A DNA stretch of 64,000 nucleotides, taken from the NCBI RefSeq assembly GCF_002482975.1, contig NZ_DLHA01000036.1:44430-108429 (forward strand), given 5' to 3'. The notes under the pieces are model-generated. The model was not told where the DNA came from. It saw only the letters and a program-made list of their open reading frames with translations, and did not search any database. Source of the stretch: Flavobacterium sp. UBA7680. Its GTDB lineage: Bacteria; Bacteroidota; Bacteroidia; Flavobacteriales; Flavobacteriaceae. Every line of letters begins with the position of its first letter. Within the stretch, counting starts at the first letter, position 1. Of the stretch, positions 24,531 through 33,471 are shown in pieces. The translations under genes and the position numbers were made by a program.

Positions 24531-24727
24531 GCTTTATTGATGAATCATAAGATTAAAAATTCTATTCGATTTTTTAAATTATAGTGTGCAGATTTTGCTC
24601 AAATCTCTTTTAAATCTGCTTGAAACAAAAAAACCTTTGCGGCTTTGCAACTTTGTAACTTTGCCTCTTTAAATTTCAATACCACTTTTTAAATTCCTAA
24701 TTTCGCTTTCGAATAAGAAAGAGAGAA

Positions 24728-27031
24728 ATGAAGGTATGTATTGCTGAGAAACCAAGTGTAGCACGTGAAATTGCATCCGTTTTGGGCGCCAATACCAAAC
24801 ATGACGGGTATTACGAAGGCAACGGTTATGCCGTAACCTACACTTTTGGGCATTTATGTACTTTAAAAGAACCTAACGATTACAAACCTCACTGGAAAAG
24901 CTGGGATTTAAATAACTTACCAATGCTTCCCGAAAAATTTGAAACCAAAGTTGTTCAGAATTCGGGAATTCAAAAGCAGTTTAAAATCATCAAAAGTCTT
25001 TTCGACAAAGCCGAATTAGTCATAAACTGCGGGGATGCCGGACAGGAAGGAGAATTAATCCAGCGCTGGGTTATGAACGAAGCGCATTACAAAGGCGAAA
25101 TAAAACGCTTGTGGATTTCATCCTTAACAACCGAAGCCATAAAAGAAGGTTTTGACAACTTAAAACCATCTGAAAACTACGATAATTTATTCTACGCCGG
25201 ATTTTCAAGAGCGATTGGCGACTGGCTTCTGGGAATGAATGCTACACGTTTGTATACCGTAAAACATGGCGGTTACAAACAAGTTTTGTCTATTGGACGT
25301 GTGCAAACGCCAACTTTGGCAATGGTTGTAGACCGATTTAAAGAAATCGAAAACTTTAAACCTCAGCCGTATTGGGAATTGCAGACTTTATACAGAGAAA
25401 CTCTTTTTAGTTATGAAGAAGGACGTTTTCTGAAAAAAGAAGATGGAGAAATTCTGGCTGAAAAAGTTAAAGAAAGTGATTTCGAAATTGTTTCTGTTGA
25501 CAAAAAAAACGGAAATGAATATGCCCCTAAACTGTTTGACTTAACAGGTTTACAGGTATATTGCAATCAAAAATTTGGATTTTCGGCAGAAGAAACACTT
25601 AAAATTGCACAGACTTTATACGAGCAAAAAGCCATTACATATCCCAGAGTTGATACAACTTTCTTACCAGGAGATATTTATCCAAAAGTGCCGGGAATTC
25701 TACAAAAACTGACGCATTATGCGCATTTAACAGAGCCGCTTTTAGGCAAGAAAATAAAAAAATCACCAAAGGTTTTCAATGATAAAAAAGTAACCGATCA
25801 CCATGCGATTATTCCAACAGGAATTGAGATTAATCTGCCGTACAATCAGCAGCAGGTTTATGATATTATTGTAAAACGTTTTATTGCCGTTTTTTATGAT
25901 GATTGTCTCGTTGCAAATACAACAGTTATTGGAAAAGCGGCCGATGTAACTTTTAAAGCGACAGGAAAAGAAATTCTAAAAAAAGGTTTCCGTGTTGTTT
26001 TTGAAGATCCAAATGCAAAAGAAAAAGAACCCGATTTACTGCCGAGTTTTGTTGTGGGCGAAAAAGGTCCGCATGAACCTTCTTTCCTTCAAAAAGAAAC
26101 CAAACCGCCCAATCATTTTACCGAAGCAACTTTACTGCGCGCCATGGAAACCGCAGGAAAACAAGTTGACGACGAAGATTTACGCGAACTGATGAAAGAA
26201 AACGGAATTGGGCGTCCGTCAACTCGTGCGAATATTATTGAAACGCTTTTTAAACGTCAGTATATTGTTCGAAATAAAAAACAGGTTTTGCCAACAACAA
26301 CCGGAATTCAATTGATTGATACGATTCAAAATGAATTGATAAAATCGGCTGAACTTACAGGTTCTTGGGAAAAACAGTTAAAAGATATTGAAAAAGGAAC
26401 TTTTACCGCTGCTGCTTTTATTAGAAATATGAAACGCATGGTTGAAGCTTTGGTTACAGAAGTTCGAAGCGAAACGAGACACGCTAATATTTCGCATGCT
26501 GCAACGATTCAAAAACCCACTGTAAAACCAGAGAAAAAGAAAGCTGACGGAATTTCGGCAGAAACTTGTCCGAAATGCCAGAAAGGGAATCTTATAAAAG
26601 GGAAATCGGCTTTTGGATGCAGTGAATATAAATCGGGTTGTGATTTTGTACTTCCTTATGTTTTTTTAGATAAAAAAATTACAGAAAGTCAGTATTTGCG
26701 ATTGGTTCAAAAAGGTTCAACCGTAAACATAAAAGGTTTCAAAACCGAGTCAGGTACTGTTGAAGGTTTAATTCGTTTTGAAGAAAATTACAAACTTAAA
26801 TTAGAACCGAAGAAAACCGAAGAAAAAAAGGCAAAGCAAGAAACATCCGATTCTTTAATGTGTCCGAAATGCAAAAAAGGAACCATCTTAAAAGGAAAAA
26901 CGGCTTACGGCTGTGCTGAATATAAATCAGGCTGTGATTTTAAAGTCACTTTTGATGAAGTTCGCGCTAAACTAAAAGATCAAAAACCAACGAAAGAATT
27001 GGTGTATTCGATTTTAGAGGAAAGCGTTTAG
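24728..27031 (+). CDS. topB: DNA topoisomerase III
   Basis: A 767-residue type IA topoisomerase that relaxes negative supercoils and decatenates DNA. The TOPRIM domain is N-terminal (CIAEKPSVAREIA; then NCGDAGQEGELIQRW, where the second acid of DxD is Gly). The active-site Tyr is Tyr305 in AITYPRVDTTFLPGD. GIGRPSTRANIIETLFKR (about 495) is typical. The C-terminus has two zinc-ribbon repeats with CPKC...GC...GC pattern (about 616-640 and 710-740). The length and the ribbons fit the Bacteroidota TopB type. Confidence 0.96.
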   Translation: MKVCIAEKPSVAREIASVLGANTKHDGYYEGNGYAVTYTFGHLCTLKEPNDYKPHWKSWDLNNLPMLPEKFETKVVQNSGIQKQFKIIKSLFDKAELVINCGDAGQEGELIQRWVMNEAHYKGEIKRLWISSLTTEAIKEGFDNLKPSENYDNLFYAGFSRAIGDWLLGMNATRLYTVKHGGYKQVLSIGRVQTPTLAMVVDRFKEIENFKPQPYWELQTLYRETLFSYEEGRFLKKEDGEILAEKVKESDFEIVSVDKKNGNEYAPKLFDLTGLQVYCNQKFGFSAEETLKIAQTLYEQKAITYPRVDTTFLPGDIYPKVPGILQKLTHYAHLTEPLLGKKIKKSPKVFNDKKVTDHHAIIPTGIEINLPYNQQQVYDIIVKRFIAVFYDDCLVANTTVIGKAADVTFKATGKEILKKGFRVVFEDPNAKEKEPDLLPSFVVGEKGPHEPSFLQKETKPPNHFTEATLLRAMETAGKQVDDEDLRELMKENGIGRPSTRANIIETLFKRQYIVRNKKQVLPTTTGIQLIDTIQNELIKSAELTGSWEKQLKDIEKGTFTAAAFIRNMKRMVEALVTEVRSETRHANISHAATIQKPTVKPEKKKADGISAETCPKCQKGNLIKGKSAFGCSEYKSGCDFVLPYVFLDKKITESQYLRLVQKGSTVNIKGFKTESGTVEGLIRFEENYKLKLEPKKTEEKKAKQETSDSLMCPKCKKGTILKGKTAYGCAEYKSGCDFKVTFDEVRAKLKDQKPTKELVYSILEESV

Positions 27032-27035
27032 TTTT

Positions 27036-27298
27036 TTTAGCCACAGATTAAAAGGATTAAAATGATTTTTTTTCTTTTTCGCCACGAATTACACGAATTT
27101 TCACGAATTTATTTTCACGCAGATTTGAAAAGATTTAAGCTGATACTCGCAGATTTATATAATTCTGAATCAAAATTAAATCTGCCTAAATCTGCAGAAT
27201 CTGCGTGAGACAAAATCATTTTAATCCTTTAAATCTGTGGCAAAACATTTCCAGTTTTTCAAAAATAAATTCGTGAAAATTCGTGTAATTTGTGGCAA
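27036..27298. repeat. complex interleaved inverted repeats
   Basis: Two arms pair across the region. gccacagattaaaaggatta... (27039-27068) pairs with ...taatcctttaaatctgtggc (about 27213-27241), and gccacgaattacacgaattt... (27081-27112) pairs with ...gtgtaatttgtggc (27266-27296). Between them cgcagattt units (27118, 27149) pair with aaatctgc/gaatctgcgt units (27179-27207). The order is interleaved, not simply nested. It fills the whole spacer after topB. Confidence 0.75.
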
Positions 27299-27349
27299 CA
27301 ATTTTTTTCATACTTTAGTGCTTCCATTTAAGATCAAAAACTCATAAAT

Positions 27350-27826
27350 ATGTTTCAGAAAATTACTCTTTTAGCGCTTGTATTAGCTGTTATTTCTTGC
27401 CAGAAAAAGGAATCTGTTGAAAAAGATAAAATCAAAATCGCGGACTGGCTTATTGGAAACTGGGAAAATACTTCACCAGACGGTGTTTTAACTGAAAACT
27501 GGGAAAAACTAAACGACAGTACTTTCAATGCTTATTCTTATTATATAAAAGGAAAAGATACTTTGCATTTTGAAACTATTGTTTTGGCTCAAAAAGGCGA
27601 AACCCTAACCTATTTCGCAACCGTAAAAGGACAAAACGAAGATAAAGCCGTAGCTTTTCCATCAACTGCAGAATCAGACAAACAATTGGTTTTTGAAAAC
27701 ACAAAACACGATTATCCTCAAAAAATAACGTATACAAAAGGTGCAAATAATACTTTAACTGCTGAGATTTCCGGGAAATTAAATGGGAAAGTCAGTTCAG
27801 AGAAGTTTGTTATGACGAAGAAATAA
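27350..27826 (+). CDS. DUF6265 family lipoprotein
   Basis: A 158-residue protein with leader ending VISC (lipobox). WLIGNWENTSPDGVLTENWE, STFNAYSYYIKGKDTLHFET and FENTKHDYPQKITYTK are typical of the DUF6265 family of small beta-rich proteins. It starts 3 bases before the next lipoprotein gene's ATG region (stop 27826, next start 27829), so the two are co-transcribed. Function unknown. Confidence 0.83.
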   Translation: MFQKITLLALVLAVISCQKKESVEKDKIKIADWLIGNWENTSPDGVLTENWEKLNDSTFNAYSYYIKGKDTLHFETIVLAQKGETLTYFATVKGQNEDKAVAFPSTAESDKQLVFENTKHDYPQKITYTKGANNTLTAEISGKLNGKVSSEKFVMTKK

Positions 27827-27828
27827 TA

Positions 27829-28263
27829 ATGAAATTAAGGTTACTTTTAATAAGCGTAATACTTTCATTTTTATCTTGTGGACAAACTAAAATGAAAACA
27901 TCAACTGATGCTATGCCTAAATTTGAAAATTTCAAAAACAAAGAAAAATTTCTACCAGACAATACCATTTTTTATCCAGGAATTGGTGATGAAAAATTAA
28001 AACCAATTTTGACAGAAAAAATTAATTCAGCGGCAGATGATTTCAAAAAGGTTGCAGAATCAAACAATCCTACAGATGAAGATTATCAAAATGCAATAAA
28101 AACTGGACTTAATCGATTTTCAGAAATTTATCTCAAATTGGATACTGAAAATCGTGAAAGGATTTGTACTTATTTTGAAGAATTAATGGATATTGTAGGT
28201 CTGGAAAGTTCAGATGGACAATTGAATGATTTTATGTATGATTTTGATCCAAATCAAAACTAA
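27829..28263 (+). CDS. DUF4844 domain lipoprotein
   Basis: A 144-residue protein with leader ending FLSC (lipobox). FLPDNTIFYPGIGDEKLKPI, NPTDEDYQNAIKTGLNRFSE and the strongly conserved end LDTENRERICTYFEELMDIV GLESSDGQLNDFMYDFDP identify DUF4844. Function unknown. It is the second gene of a two-gene unit. Confidence 0.87.
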   Translation: MKLRLLLISVILSFLSCGQTKMKTSTDAMPKFENFKNKEKFLPDNTIFYPGIGDEKLKPILTEKINSAADDFKKVAESNNPTDEDYQNAIKTGLNRFSEIYLKLDTENRERICTYFEELMDIVGLESSDGQLNDFMYDFDPNQN

Positions 28264-28392
28264 GAATAATCTTTAAGGTTTAATTTTTCTACTTCAATTC
28301 CAAAGGAATTGAAATCCCTTGCTGCAATATAATTCATTCCTCCTAAATTTTCACAATATCAAAAGAACCGGAGGTTCGATAAATTTTGTAGA

Positions 28393-28408
28393 GCTGGACT
28401 TCAGTCCA
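28393..28408. repeat. short palindrome ctggacttcagtccag
   Basis: Perfect 16-base palindrome in the 170-base convergent spacer between the DUF4844 and MFS genes; another hairpin-like ttcaattccaaaggaattgaa lies at about 28293-28313. They look like REP-type intergenic units. Confidence 0.5.
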
Positions 28409-28433
28409 GTTTACAAATCAACCAGCAAAAAAA

Positions 28434-29594
28434 CTACTCATTTTCCCCTATCTTATTCACCATAAAAATCATCAGAATACCTAAAAGCGCCATTATTAAA
28501 AACGCCCATTTCATACTTAGATATTCAGAGATAAAACCAACCATTGGCGGAACTAATAAAAACCCAAGATAACCAATAGTAGATATAGAAGTTAAGGCAG
28601 AACCGCTGCTGAGTTTCGAAGATCTTCCGGCAATGCTAAACACTAACGGAACCACACAGGACACCCCAAACCCTATTAAAACATAACCAAAAATAGTTGG
28701 ATAAGCATACGGCAAAATAAAACAAAGAGCAAAACCCACAGTGATTAAAATACCGCTGTAAAGCAGAATTTTTTTAGTTCCAAATTTCATTACACCATAA
28801 TCGCCAAATATACGTCCTAAAGTTACCGCTGTAGCAAAAAATACAAACGCTGCGCTGGTTAATTTTGGTGAAGCTTTTAGTATATTTTCGAAATAAATTC
28901 CGCTCCAGTCATACATCGTATTTTCGCAAGCCATCGAAACAAAACAAATCAGGGCAAACTTGACAAGATTTTTTTCCGGCATCGAAAAGAACTTCTTTTT
29001 AACCGGTACAGGTTCGTTATGAATACTCAACGGATAAAAACAAGCCGTAAGCGCCAGCATAAAAACACTTACTCCTAATAAATGATGTGATGGTGCAATA
29101 TGCTGCGTAACCATCACATAACCCAAACCAGCCCCTGAAAAAACAGCAATACTCCAAACCGCATGAAAACGGGTTATAATCGATTTTGGATATAATTTCT
29201 GCACTTCAAGAGATTGCGCATTAATCGATAAATTGAAAATATTACGCGAAGCACCAAAAATTAAAAGTATAATTACCAGCTGCCATACAAAAGCAGCTAA
29301 ACCCGGTAAAGACAGCACAATATTGAACATAATCGCTCCTAAAAGCATAATATAACGGCTGCTGTATTTATTTAATAACTTCCCTGTAAACGGCATTGTA
29401 AGCATTAATCCAATTGGAAATGCAAATAAAACAGCTCCAAACTCAGCTTCGCTTAAATGCAATTGCGCCTGTATATGCGGAATCCTCGATACCCAGGAAG
29501 AATAGCCAAATCCGGAAAGGAAAAAAAACACAGTATTTGCTATACGAAATCCTCGAGGTGTATTTTGTATTTTTTTGAAGAAAGGTAAAATCAT
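28434..29594 (-). CDS. MFS transporter
   Basis: A 386-residue protein with about 12 membrane helices, full length for a compact major facilitator. The first loop has FGYSSWVSRIPHIQAQLHLS and GKLLNKYSSRYIMLLGAI, the motif-A region between helices 2 and 3. It resembles the YbjJ-like fucose/multidrug-type branch by its WVSRIPxIQ start, but the substrate cannot be assigned. It is divergent from the TonB receptor gene. Confidence 0.88.
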   Translation of the reverse strand: MILPFFKKIQNTPRGFRIANTVFFFLSGFGYSSWVSRIPHIQAQLHLSEAEFGAVLFAFPIGLMLTMPFTGKLLNKYSSRYIMLLGAIMFNIVLSLPGLAAFVWQLVIILLIFGASRNIFNLSINAQSLEVQKLYPKSIITRFHAVWSIAVFSGAGLGYVMVTQHIAPSHHLLGVSVFMLALTACFYPLSIHNEPVPVKKKFFSMPEKNLVKFALICFVSMACENTMYDWSGIYFENILKASPKLTSAAFVFFATAVTLGRIFGDYGVMKFGTKKILLYSGILITVGFALCFILPYAYPTIFGYVLIGFGVSCVVPLVFSIAGRSSKLSSGSALTSISTIGYLGFLLVPPMVGFISEYLSMKWAFLIMALLGILMIFMVNKIGENE

Positions 29595-29865
29595 GAAGTC
29601 TGTTTTTCAGATTGCAAAAATAAAGCTTTTAAAGGGAATTACTGTCCTTTTTACATTTAATAAAAACCTGTAAATTTCACTTTTATTCCCTCCAATTACT
29701 CTTATTCCATGCTCCTATATTTTTCTAAAAATAGATTTCTATCATTAAATTTTAAAAATATTTTCTTTAAAAGTCCCGTATTTGTTGGTAAAGAGATTAA
29801 AATTTTTAAATTTGTATTGTTTTTATTTATTCTAAATAACAAACGTATCCAAAAAAAGAAATCCC

Positions 29866-32295
29866 ATGAATTATTCAAATTTCAGCTTTAAACAGATCCT
29901 TACCAAAATCTGTTTGCTGCTATTCTTCAGCTGTAATGTATTTGCACAGCAAAACTTAGGTAAAATTAAAGGAGTAATTACTACATCTGACGGAGAACTT
30001 GCCGTTGGGGTTAATATCATCCTTAAAAATTCAAAATACGGCACAATTACTAATGAAGATGGTGCTTTTGAATTTAACCGCGTAAAACCTAATACTTACA
30101 CGCTGCAAGTTTCATTAACTGGATATGAAACATTAGAAAAACAAATAAATGTAACTGCAAATGAAACAACTTCTCTTAATTTAAAATTGACCGTTTCTAA
30201 CAAACAATTAAAGGAAGTTATCATTACCACTAACAGAGGAAAAGCATTTCCTAAGCAAAGTACATACGTTTCGAAGCTTCCACTTAAAAACATTGAAAAT
30301 CCACAGGTTTACAACATAGTTTCATCTGAATTGATGAAAGAACAAGCGATTACGAATTATGAAGACGCCTTGAAAAATGTTCCCGGAATTCAGAAATTAT
30401 GGGAATCTACAGGACGCGGCGGCGATGGAGGTTCTTATTATTCGCTTCGCGGTTTTGAAGTTCAGGCGAATATCGTAAACGGACTGCCGGGTTTAACTAG
30501 CGGAACATTAGATCCTGCCAATATCGAACGTATTGAAGTTATTAAAGGGCCATCTGGAACTTTATTTGGCAGCAGTTTGGTTAGTTACGGCGGACTGATT
30601 AATACGGTTACCAAAAAACCTTACGAAGGTTTTGGAGGTGAAGTTTCTTATCTTGTTGGAAGCTTTGGTTTAAACAGAGCTACAGCAGATATCAATACAC
30701 CGCTGGATGATAATAAAAACATTTTATTTAGAGTTAATTCTTCTTTTCAAACAGAAAACAGTTTTCAGGATGCCGGTTTTCGAACTTCTTATTTTATAGC
30801 TCCAACTTTGTCTTATAAAGTAAATGAAAGACTCTCTTTTTTACTGAATACAGAATTTATGCAGGAAGAAAAAACAACGCCGTCAATGTTGTTTTTAGGA
30901 AGAGATGCACCTTTGCAATATGCTAATTTGGCGGAGTTAAATTACAATACCAATTTGTCATTTTACAATGATGATTTATCGATAAAAAATCCTCGATTCA
31001 ATTTGCAGGCGCATATGAATTATAAGATTTCATCTAAATGGAGTTCACAAACTGTATTTTCAAGAGGAACTTCTAAATCAAACGGCTATTACTCTTATAT
31101 CTATGATAATGAAGACGGTAACAAAGATTTTGGATTTTGGATTACCAAAGAAAAATCGCAGACTGCAACGACAGATATTCAGCAGAATTTTACAGGCGAT
31201 TTTAAAATTGGCCCTATGAGAAACCGTATTGTTATTGGTTTTGATTACTTTAAAAGAGACGTAACTTTTGGAGGTACGGGTTATGCAAAACTTTATAATC
31301 TTACGGCACAAGGAGAAGTGAGACAATTTGATGATCTTAATCCAAATTATCTAACTGTAGAATCTGTAGATAAAGCTCTTGCTGCAGAAGCAGGACCGGA
31401 TTATCATTCTAAAGATGCAACTTACAGCGCTTACGTATCAGATGTATTAAACATCACTCCTACTTTATTAGCAATGGCAAGTTTAAGAGTTGATTATTTT
31501 GATACTGAAGGAGAGGTAAAAACAAACGATGACAATTATAACCAAACGGCTTTGTCACCAAAATTTGGACTTGTTTATCAGCCTATTAAAGACCATCTAT
31601 CTGTATTTGCCAATTACATGAACGGATTTAGAAATATAGCTCCGTCGGCGATATATGATAATGATGGAAATTTTATCAGATCTCAAACTTTTGAACCTGA
31701 ACATGCTAATCAGTTAGAAACCGGAATAAAAACTGATTTATTTTCAGATAAATTAACGGCAACTGCAAGTTTTTATATTATTAACGTTGCTAATTTAGTG
31801 ACAAGCAACCCAATGTACAGCGCACAAGGCGGTGAAGCAAGAAGCAAAGGTTTTGAATTTGATTTGAATGCTGCCCCTGTAAAAGGTTTAAGTATTATTG
31901 CCGGATATAGTTACAATGATAGTAAAATTACAAAAGGAGATCAAGGAAATGTTTGGTTGGATCAAGGGCAAAGACCTTTTTGGGCAGGACCAAAAAACTT
32001 AGTAAATCTTTGGGCAACTTATAAATTTGACGAAGGTTTATTAGAAAATTTCGGTATTGGTTTTGGAGGAAATTATGCTAGCGATAATGCTATTTTAGAT
32101 AGTTCTGTAACTGGAAAATTCATTTTACCAGCATATACGATTATAAACGGATCTGTTTTTTACAATTCAAATAAATTCCGCATAAGCTTCAATGTAAATA
32201 ATATTGCAAACAAAGATTACTTCAATGGAGGCTGGTCGACAGTAAATCCTCAAAAACCTAGAAATGTTGTAGCGAGTTTTGCTTATAAATTCTAA
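29866..32295 (+). CDS. TonB-dependent siderophore-type receptor
   Basis: An 809-residue outer-membrane receptor. Signal peptide ends near NVFAQ. Residues about 30-105 are a carboxypeptidase regulatory-like domain (GVITTSDGELAVGVNIILKN, GAFEFNRVKPNTYTLQVS). The plug follows (YEDALKNVPGIQKLW..., YYSLRGFEVQANIVNGLPGL, IERIEVIKGPSGTLFG), then a 22-strand barrel ending in VVASFAYKF with terminal Phe. It imports a ferric siderophore or similar ligand using TonB. A DUF4198 protein gene is downstream. Confidence 0.94.
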   Translation: MNYSNFSFKQILTKICLLLFFSCNVFAQQNLGKIKGVITTSDGELAVGVNIILKNSKYGTITNEDGAFEFNRVKPNTYTLQVSLTGYETLEKQINVTANETTSLNLKLTVSNKQLKEVIITTNRGKAFPKQSTYVSKLPLKNIENPQVYNIVSSELMKEQAITNYEDALKNVPGIQKLWESTGRGGDGGSYYSLRGFEVQANIVNGLPGLTSGTLDPANIERIEVIKGPSGTLFGSSLVSYGGLINTVTKKPYEGFGGEVSYLVGSFGLNRATADINTPLDDNKNILFRVNSSFQTENSFQDAGFRTSYFIAPTLSYKVNERLSFLLNTEFMQEEKTTPSMLFLGRDAPLQYANLAELNYNTNLSFYNDDLSIKNPRFNLQAHMNYKISSKWSSQTVFSRGTSKSNGYYSYIYDNEDGNKDFGFWITKEKSQTATTDIQQNFTGDFKIGPMRNRIVIGFDYFKRDVTFGGTGYAKLYNLTAQGEVRQFDDLNPNYLTVESVDKALAAEAGPDYHSKDATYSAYVSDVLNITPTLLAMASLRVDYFDTEGEVKTNDDNYNQTALSPKFGLVYQPIKDHLSVFANYMNGFRNIAPSAIYDNDGNFIRSQTFEPEHANQLETGIKTDLFSDKLTATASFYIINVANLVTSNPMYSAQGGEARSKGFEFDLNAAPVKGLSIIAGYSYNDSKITKGDQGNVWLDQGQRPFWAGPKNLVNLWATYKFDEGLLENFGIGFGGNYASDNAILDSSVTGKFILPAYTIINGSVFYNSNKFRISFNVNNIANKDYFNGGWSTVNPQKPRNVVASFAYKF

Positions 32296-32306
32296 AAAAT
32301 TGACAG

Positions 32307-32399
32307 ATTGAGCTAAATCGAATGCATTGTCAGGCTGAGCGAAGTCGAAGCCCTCCGCACAGTAAAGCCCTTCGACTTCGCTCAGGGTGACAGCTCAAT
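32307..32399. repeat. inverted repeat with cttcgacttcgctcag core
   Basis: Left arm (attgagct...gtcaggctgagcgaagtcg) and right arm (cttcgacttcgctcagggtg...agctcaat) pair around a ccctccgcacagtaaagccc loop. It is GC-richer than the surroundings and resembles REP elements common in flavobacterial spacers. Confidence 0.7.
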
Positions 32400-32419
32400 T
32401 TCATTCTAATTAAATATCA

Positions 32420-32451
32420 AAAAAGGGATTAATTTTTATTAGTCCCTTTTT
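32420..32451 (+). terminator. terminator after TonB receptor gene
   Basis: aaaagggattaa / ttagtccctttt stem followed by a T-run. Confidence 0.75.
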
Positions 32452-32514
32452 CATTACTCTAAAAACTTTGTAACATTATTTTAAAAATATTATTAATAAT
32501 TGATCTAAATAAAC

Positions 32515-32545
32515 ATTGTGCAACGAATATTAAACAGTACATTTG
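32515..32545 (+). promoter_or_regulatory. promoter of the DUF4198 gene
   Basis: attg (-33) at 32515-32518, 19-base spacer, TACATTTG (-7) at 32538-32545. This is a full match to the Bacteroidota housekeeping promoter and lies 83 bases before the ATG at 32628. Confidence 0.7.
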
Positions 32546-32627
32546 TTACACAAAATAATAACCTATAAATCAAAAATTCTGAGTGTTTATCAGGATTTTT
32601 TCAATATTAATTTTAAATCTTATTATC

Positions 32628-33353
32628 ATGAAATCAAAAACTTTTAAATTAATAACATTTGCATTTTTAATGCTTTTTGCAGCACCTCAACTTTTTGCTC
32701 ACGCACTTTGGATCGAAACAAAAGCAACCGGAACAAAAGGAAAAGCACAGGAAATTTCAATTTATTTTGGAGAATTTTCAGAAAATGATATTACAAAAGC
32801 AGACAAATGGTTCTCTGATTTAAAAGATTTTACTTTAGTATTGGTTTCTCCATCAAAAAAAGAAACAAAACTTACTTCAAAAGCCTTAGATAATAAATAT
32901 CAGGCATTTTTTACTCCAGATGAAGACGGAGTTTATACCATCGTAATGCAGCATACAGTAAAAGATGTTTACGGTACAATGAAACTAGATTATAACTCAA
33001 GCGCAACTGTTGTAGTTGGAAATAAAAATGCAGGAAACAGTATTGCATCTAACACGAATAAAATTGCTGTTTTCTCAGAAAATGCAGATGCTGCCAAAAA
33101 AGATTCTAAGATTACAGGAGTTGCATCTTACGACGGAGCTATAGCTAAAGAAACTAAAATTAAAGTAATTGCTCCAAACGGATGGGAAAAAGAATTATGG
33201 ACAAATGAAAAAGGTGAATTTTCTTTTACACCAATCTGGTCAGGAAATTACATGGTAGAATATGCTCATACTGATAAATCTTCTGGAGACCATAACGGCA
33301 AAAAATACGATGAAATCTGGAAAATGGCTACCTATTTAATTGCCGTTAAATAA
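32628..33353 (+). CDS. DUF4198 periplasmic protein (metal-uptake associated)
   Basis: 241 residues from ATG 32628; the frame is open from GTG 32583, but that would place extra residues ahead of a good signal peptide (FLMLFAAPQLFAHALW). The mature start HALWIETK and ISIYFGEF, FTPDEDGVYTIVMQHTVKDV are typical of DUF4198, a two-domain beta protein often encoded with TonB receptors and cobalt/nickel transport. It lies downstream of a TonB receptor but has its own promoter. The role in metal uptake is inferred. Confidence 0.85.
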   Translation: MKSKTFKLITFAFLMLFAAPQLFAHALWIETKATGTKGKAQEISIYFGEFSENDITKADKWFSDLKDFTLVLVSPSKKETKLTSKALDNKYQAFFTPDEDGVYTIVMQHTVKDVYGTMKLDYNSSATVVVGNKNAGNSIASNTNKIAVFSENADAAKKDSKITGVASYDGAIAKETKIKVIAPNGWEKELWTNEKGEFSFTPIWSGNYMVEYAHTDKSSGDHNGKKYDEIWKMATYLIAVK

Positions 33354-33387
33354 TTTTCAAACCTTTTTTAGATTTTAATTTTCGATT

Positions 33388-33418
33388 AAACCTTGCTCTT
33401 TTTGGGCAAGGTTTTTTT
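33388..33418 (+). terminator. terminator of the DUF4198 gene
   Basis: aaaccttgc / gcaaggttt stem followed by a T-run. Confidence 0.8.
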
Positions 33419-33423
33419 ATAAA

Positions 33424-33446
33424 AAAATCCGCATAATAGCGGATTT
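33424..33446 (-). terminator. terminator of the DUF6252-type gene
   Basis: aaaatccgc / gcggatttt stem with ataat(a) loop and a run of A on the left, serving the minus-strand gene ending at 33472. Confidence 0.7.
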
Positions 33447-33471
33447 TGATTCATTTTCAGAAGTTTTATAT

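Noticed and set aside
29709..29891. 60-codon ORF ahead of the first TonB receptor
   Set aside because: Low-complexity Phe/Lys/Leu content typical of AT-rich spacer, overlaps the receptor start, no recognisable family.
32583..32627. GTG start for the DUF4198 gene
   Set aside because: It adds 15 hydrophobic residues before a normal signal peptide; ATG 32628 is preferred, and the promoter fits either.
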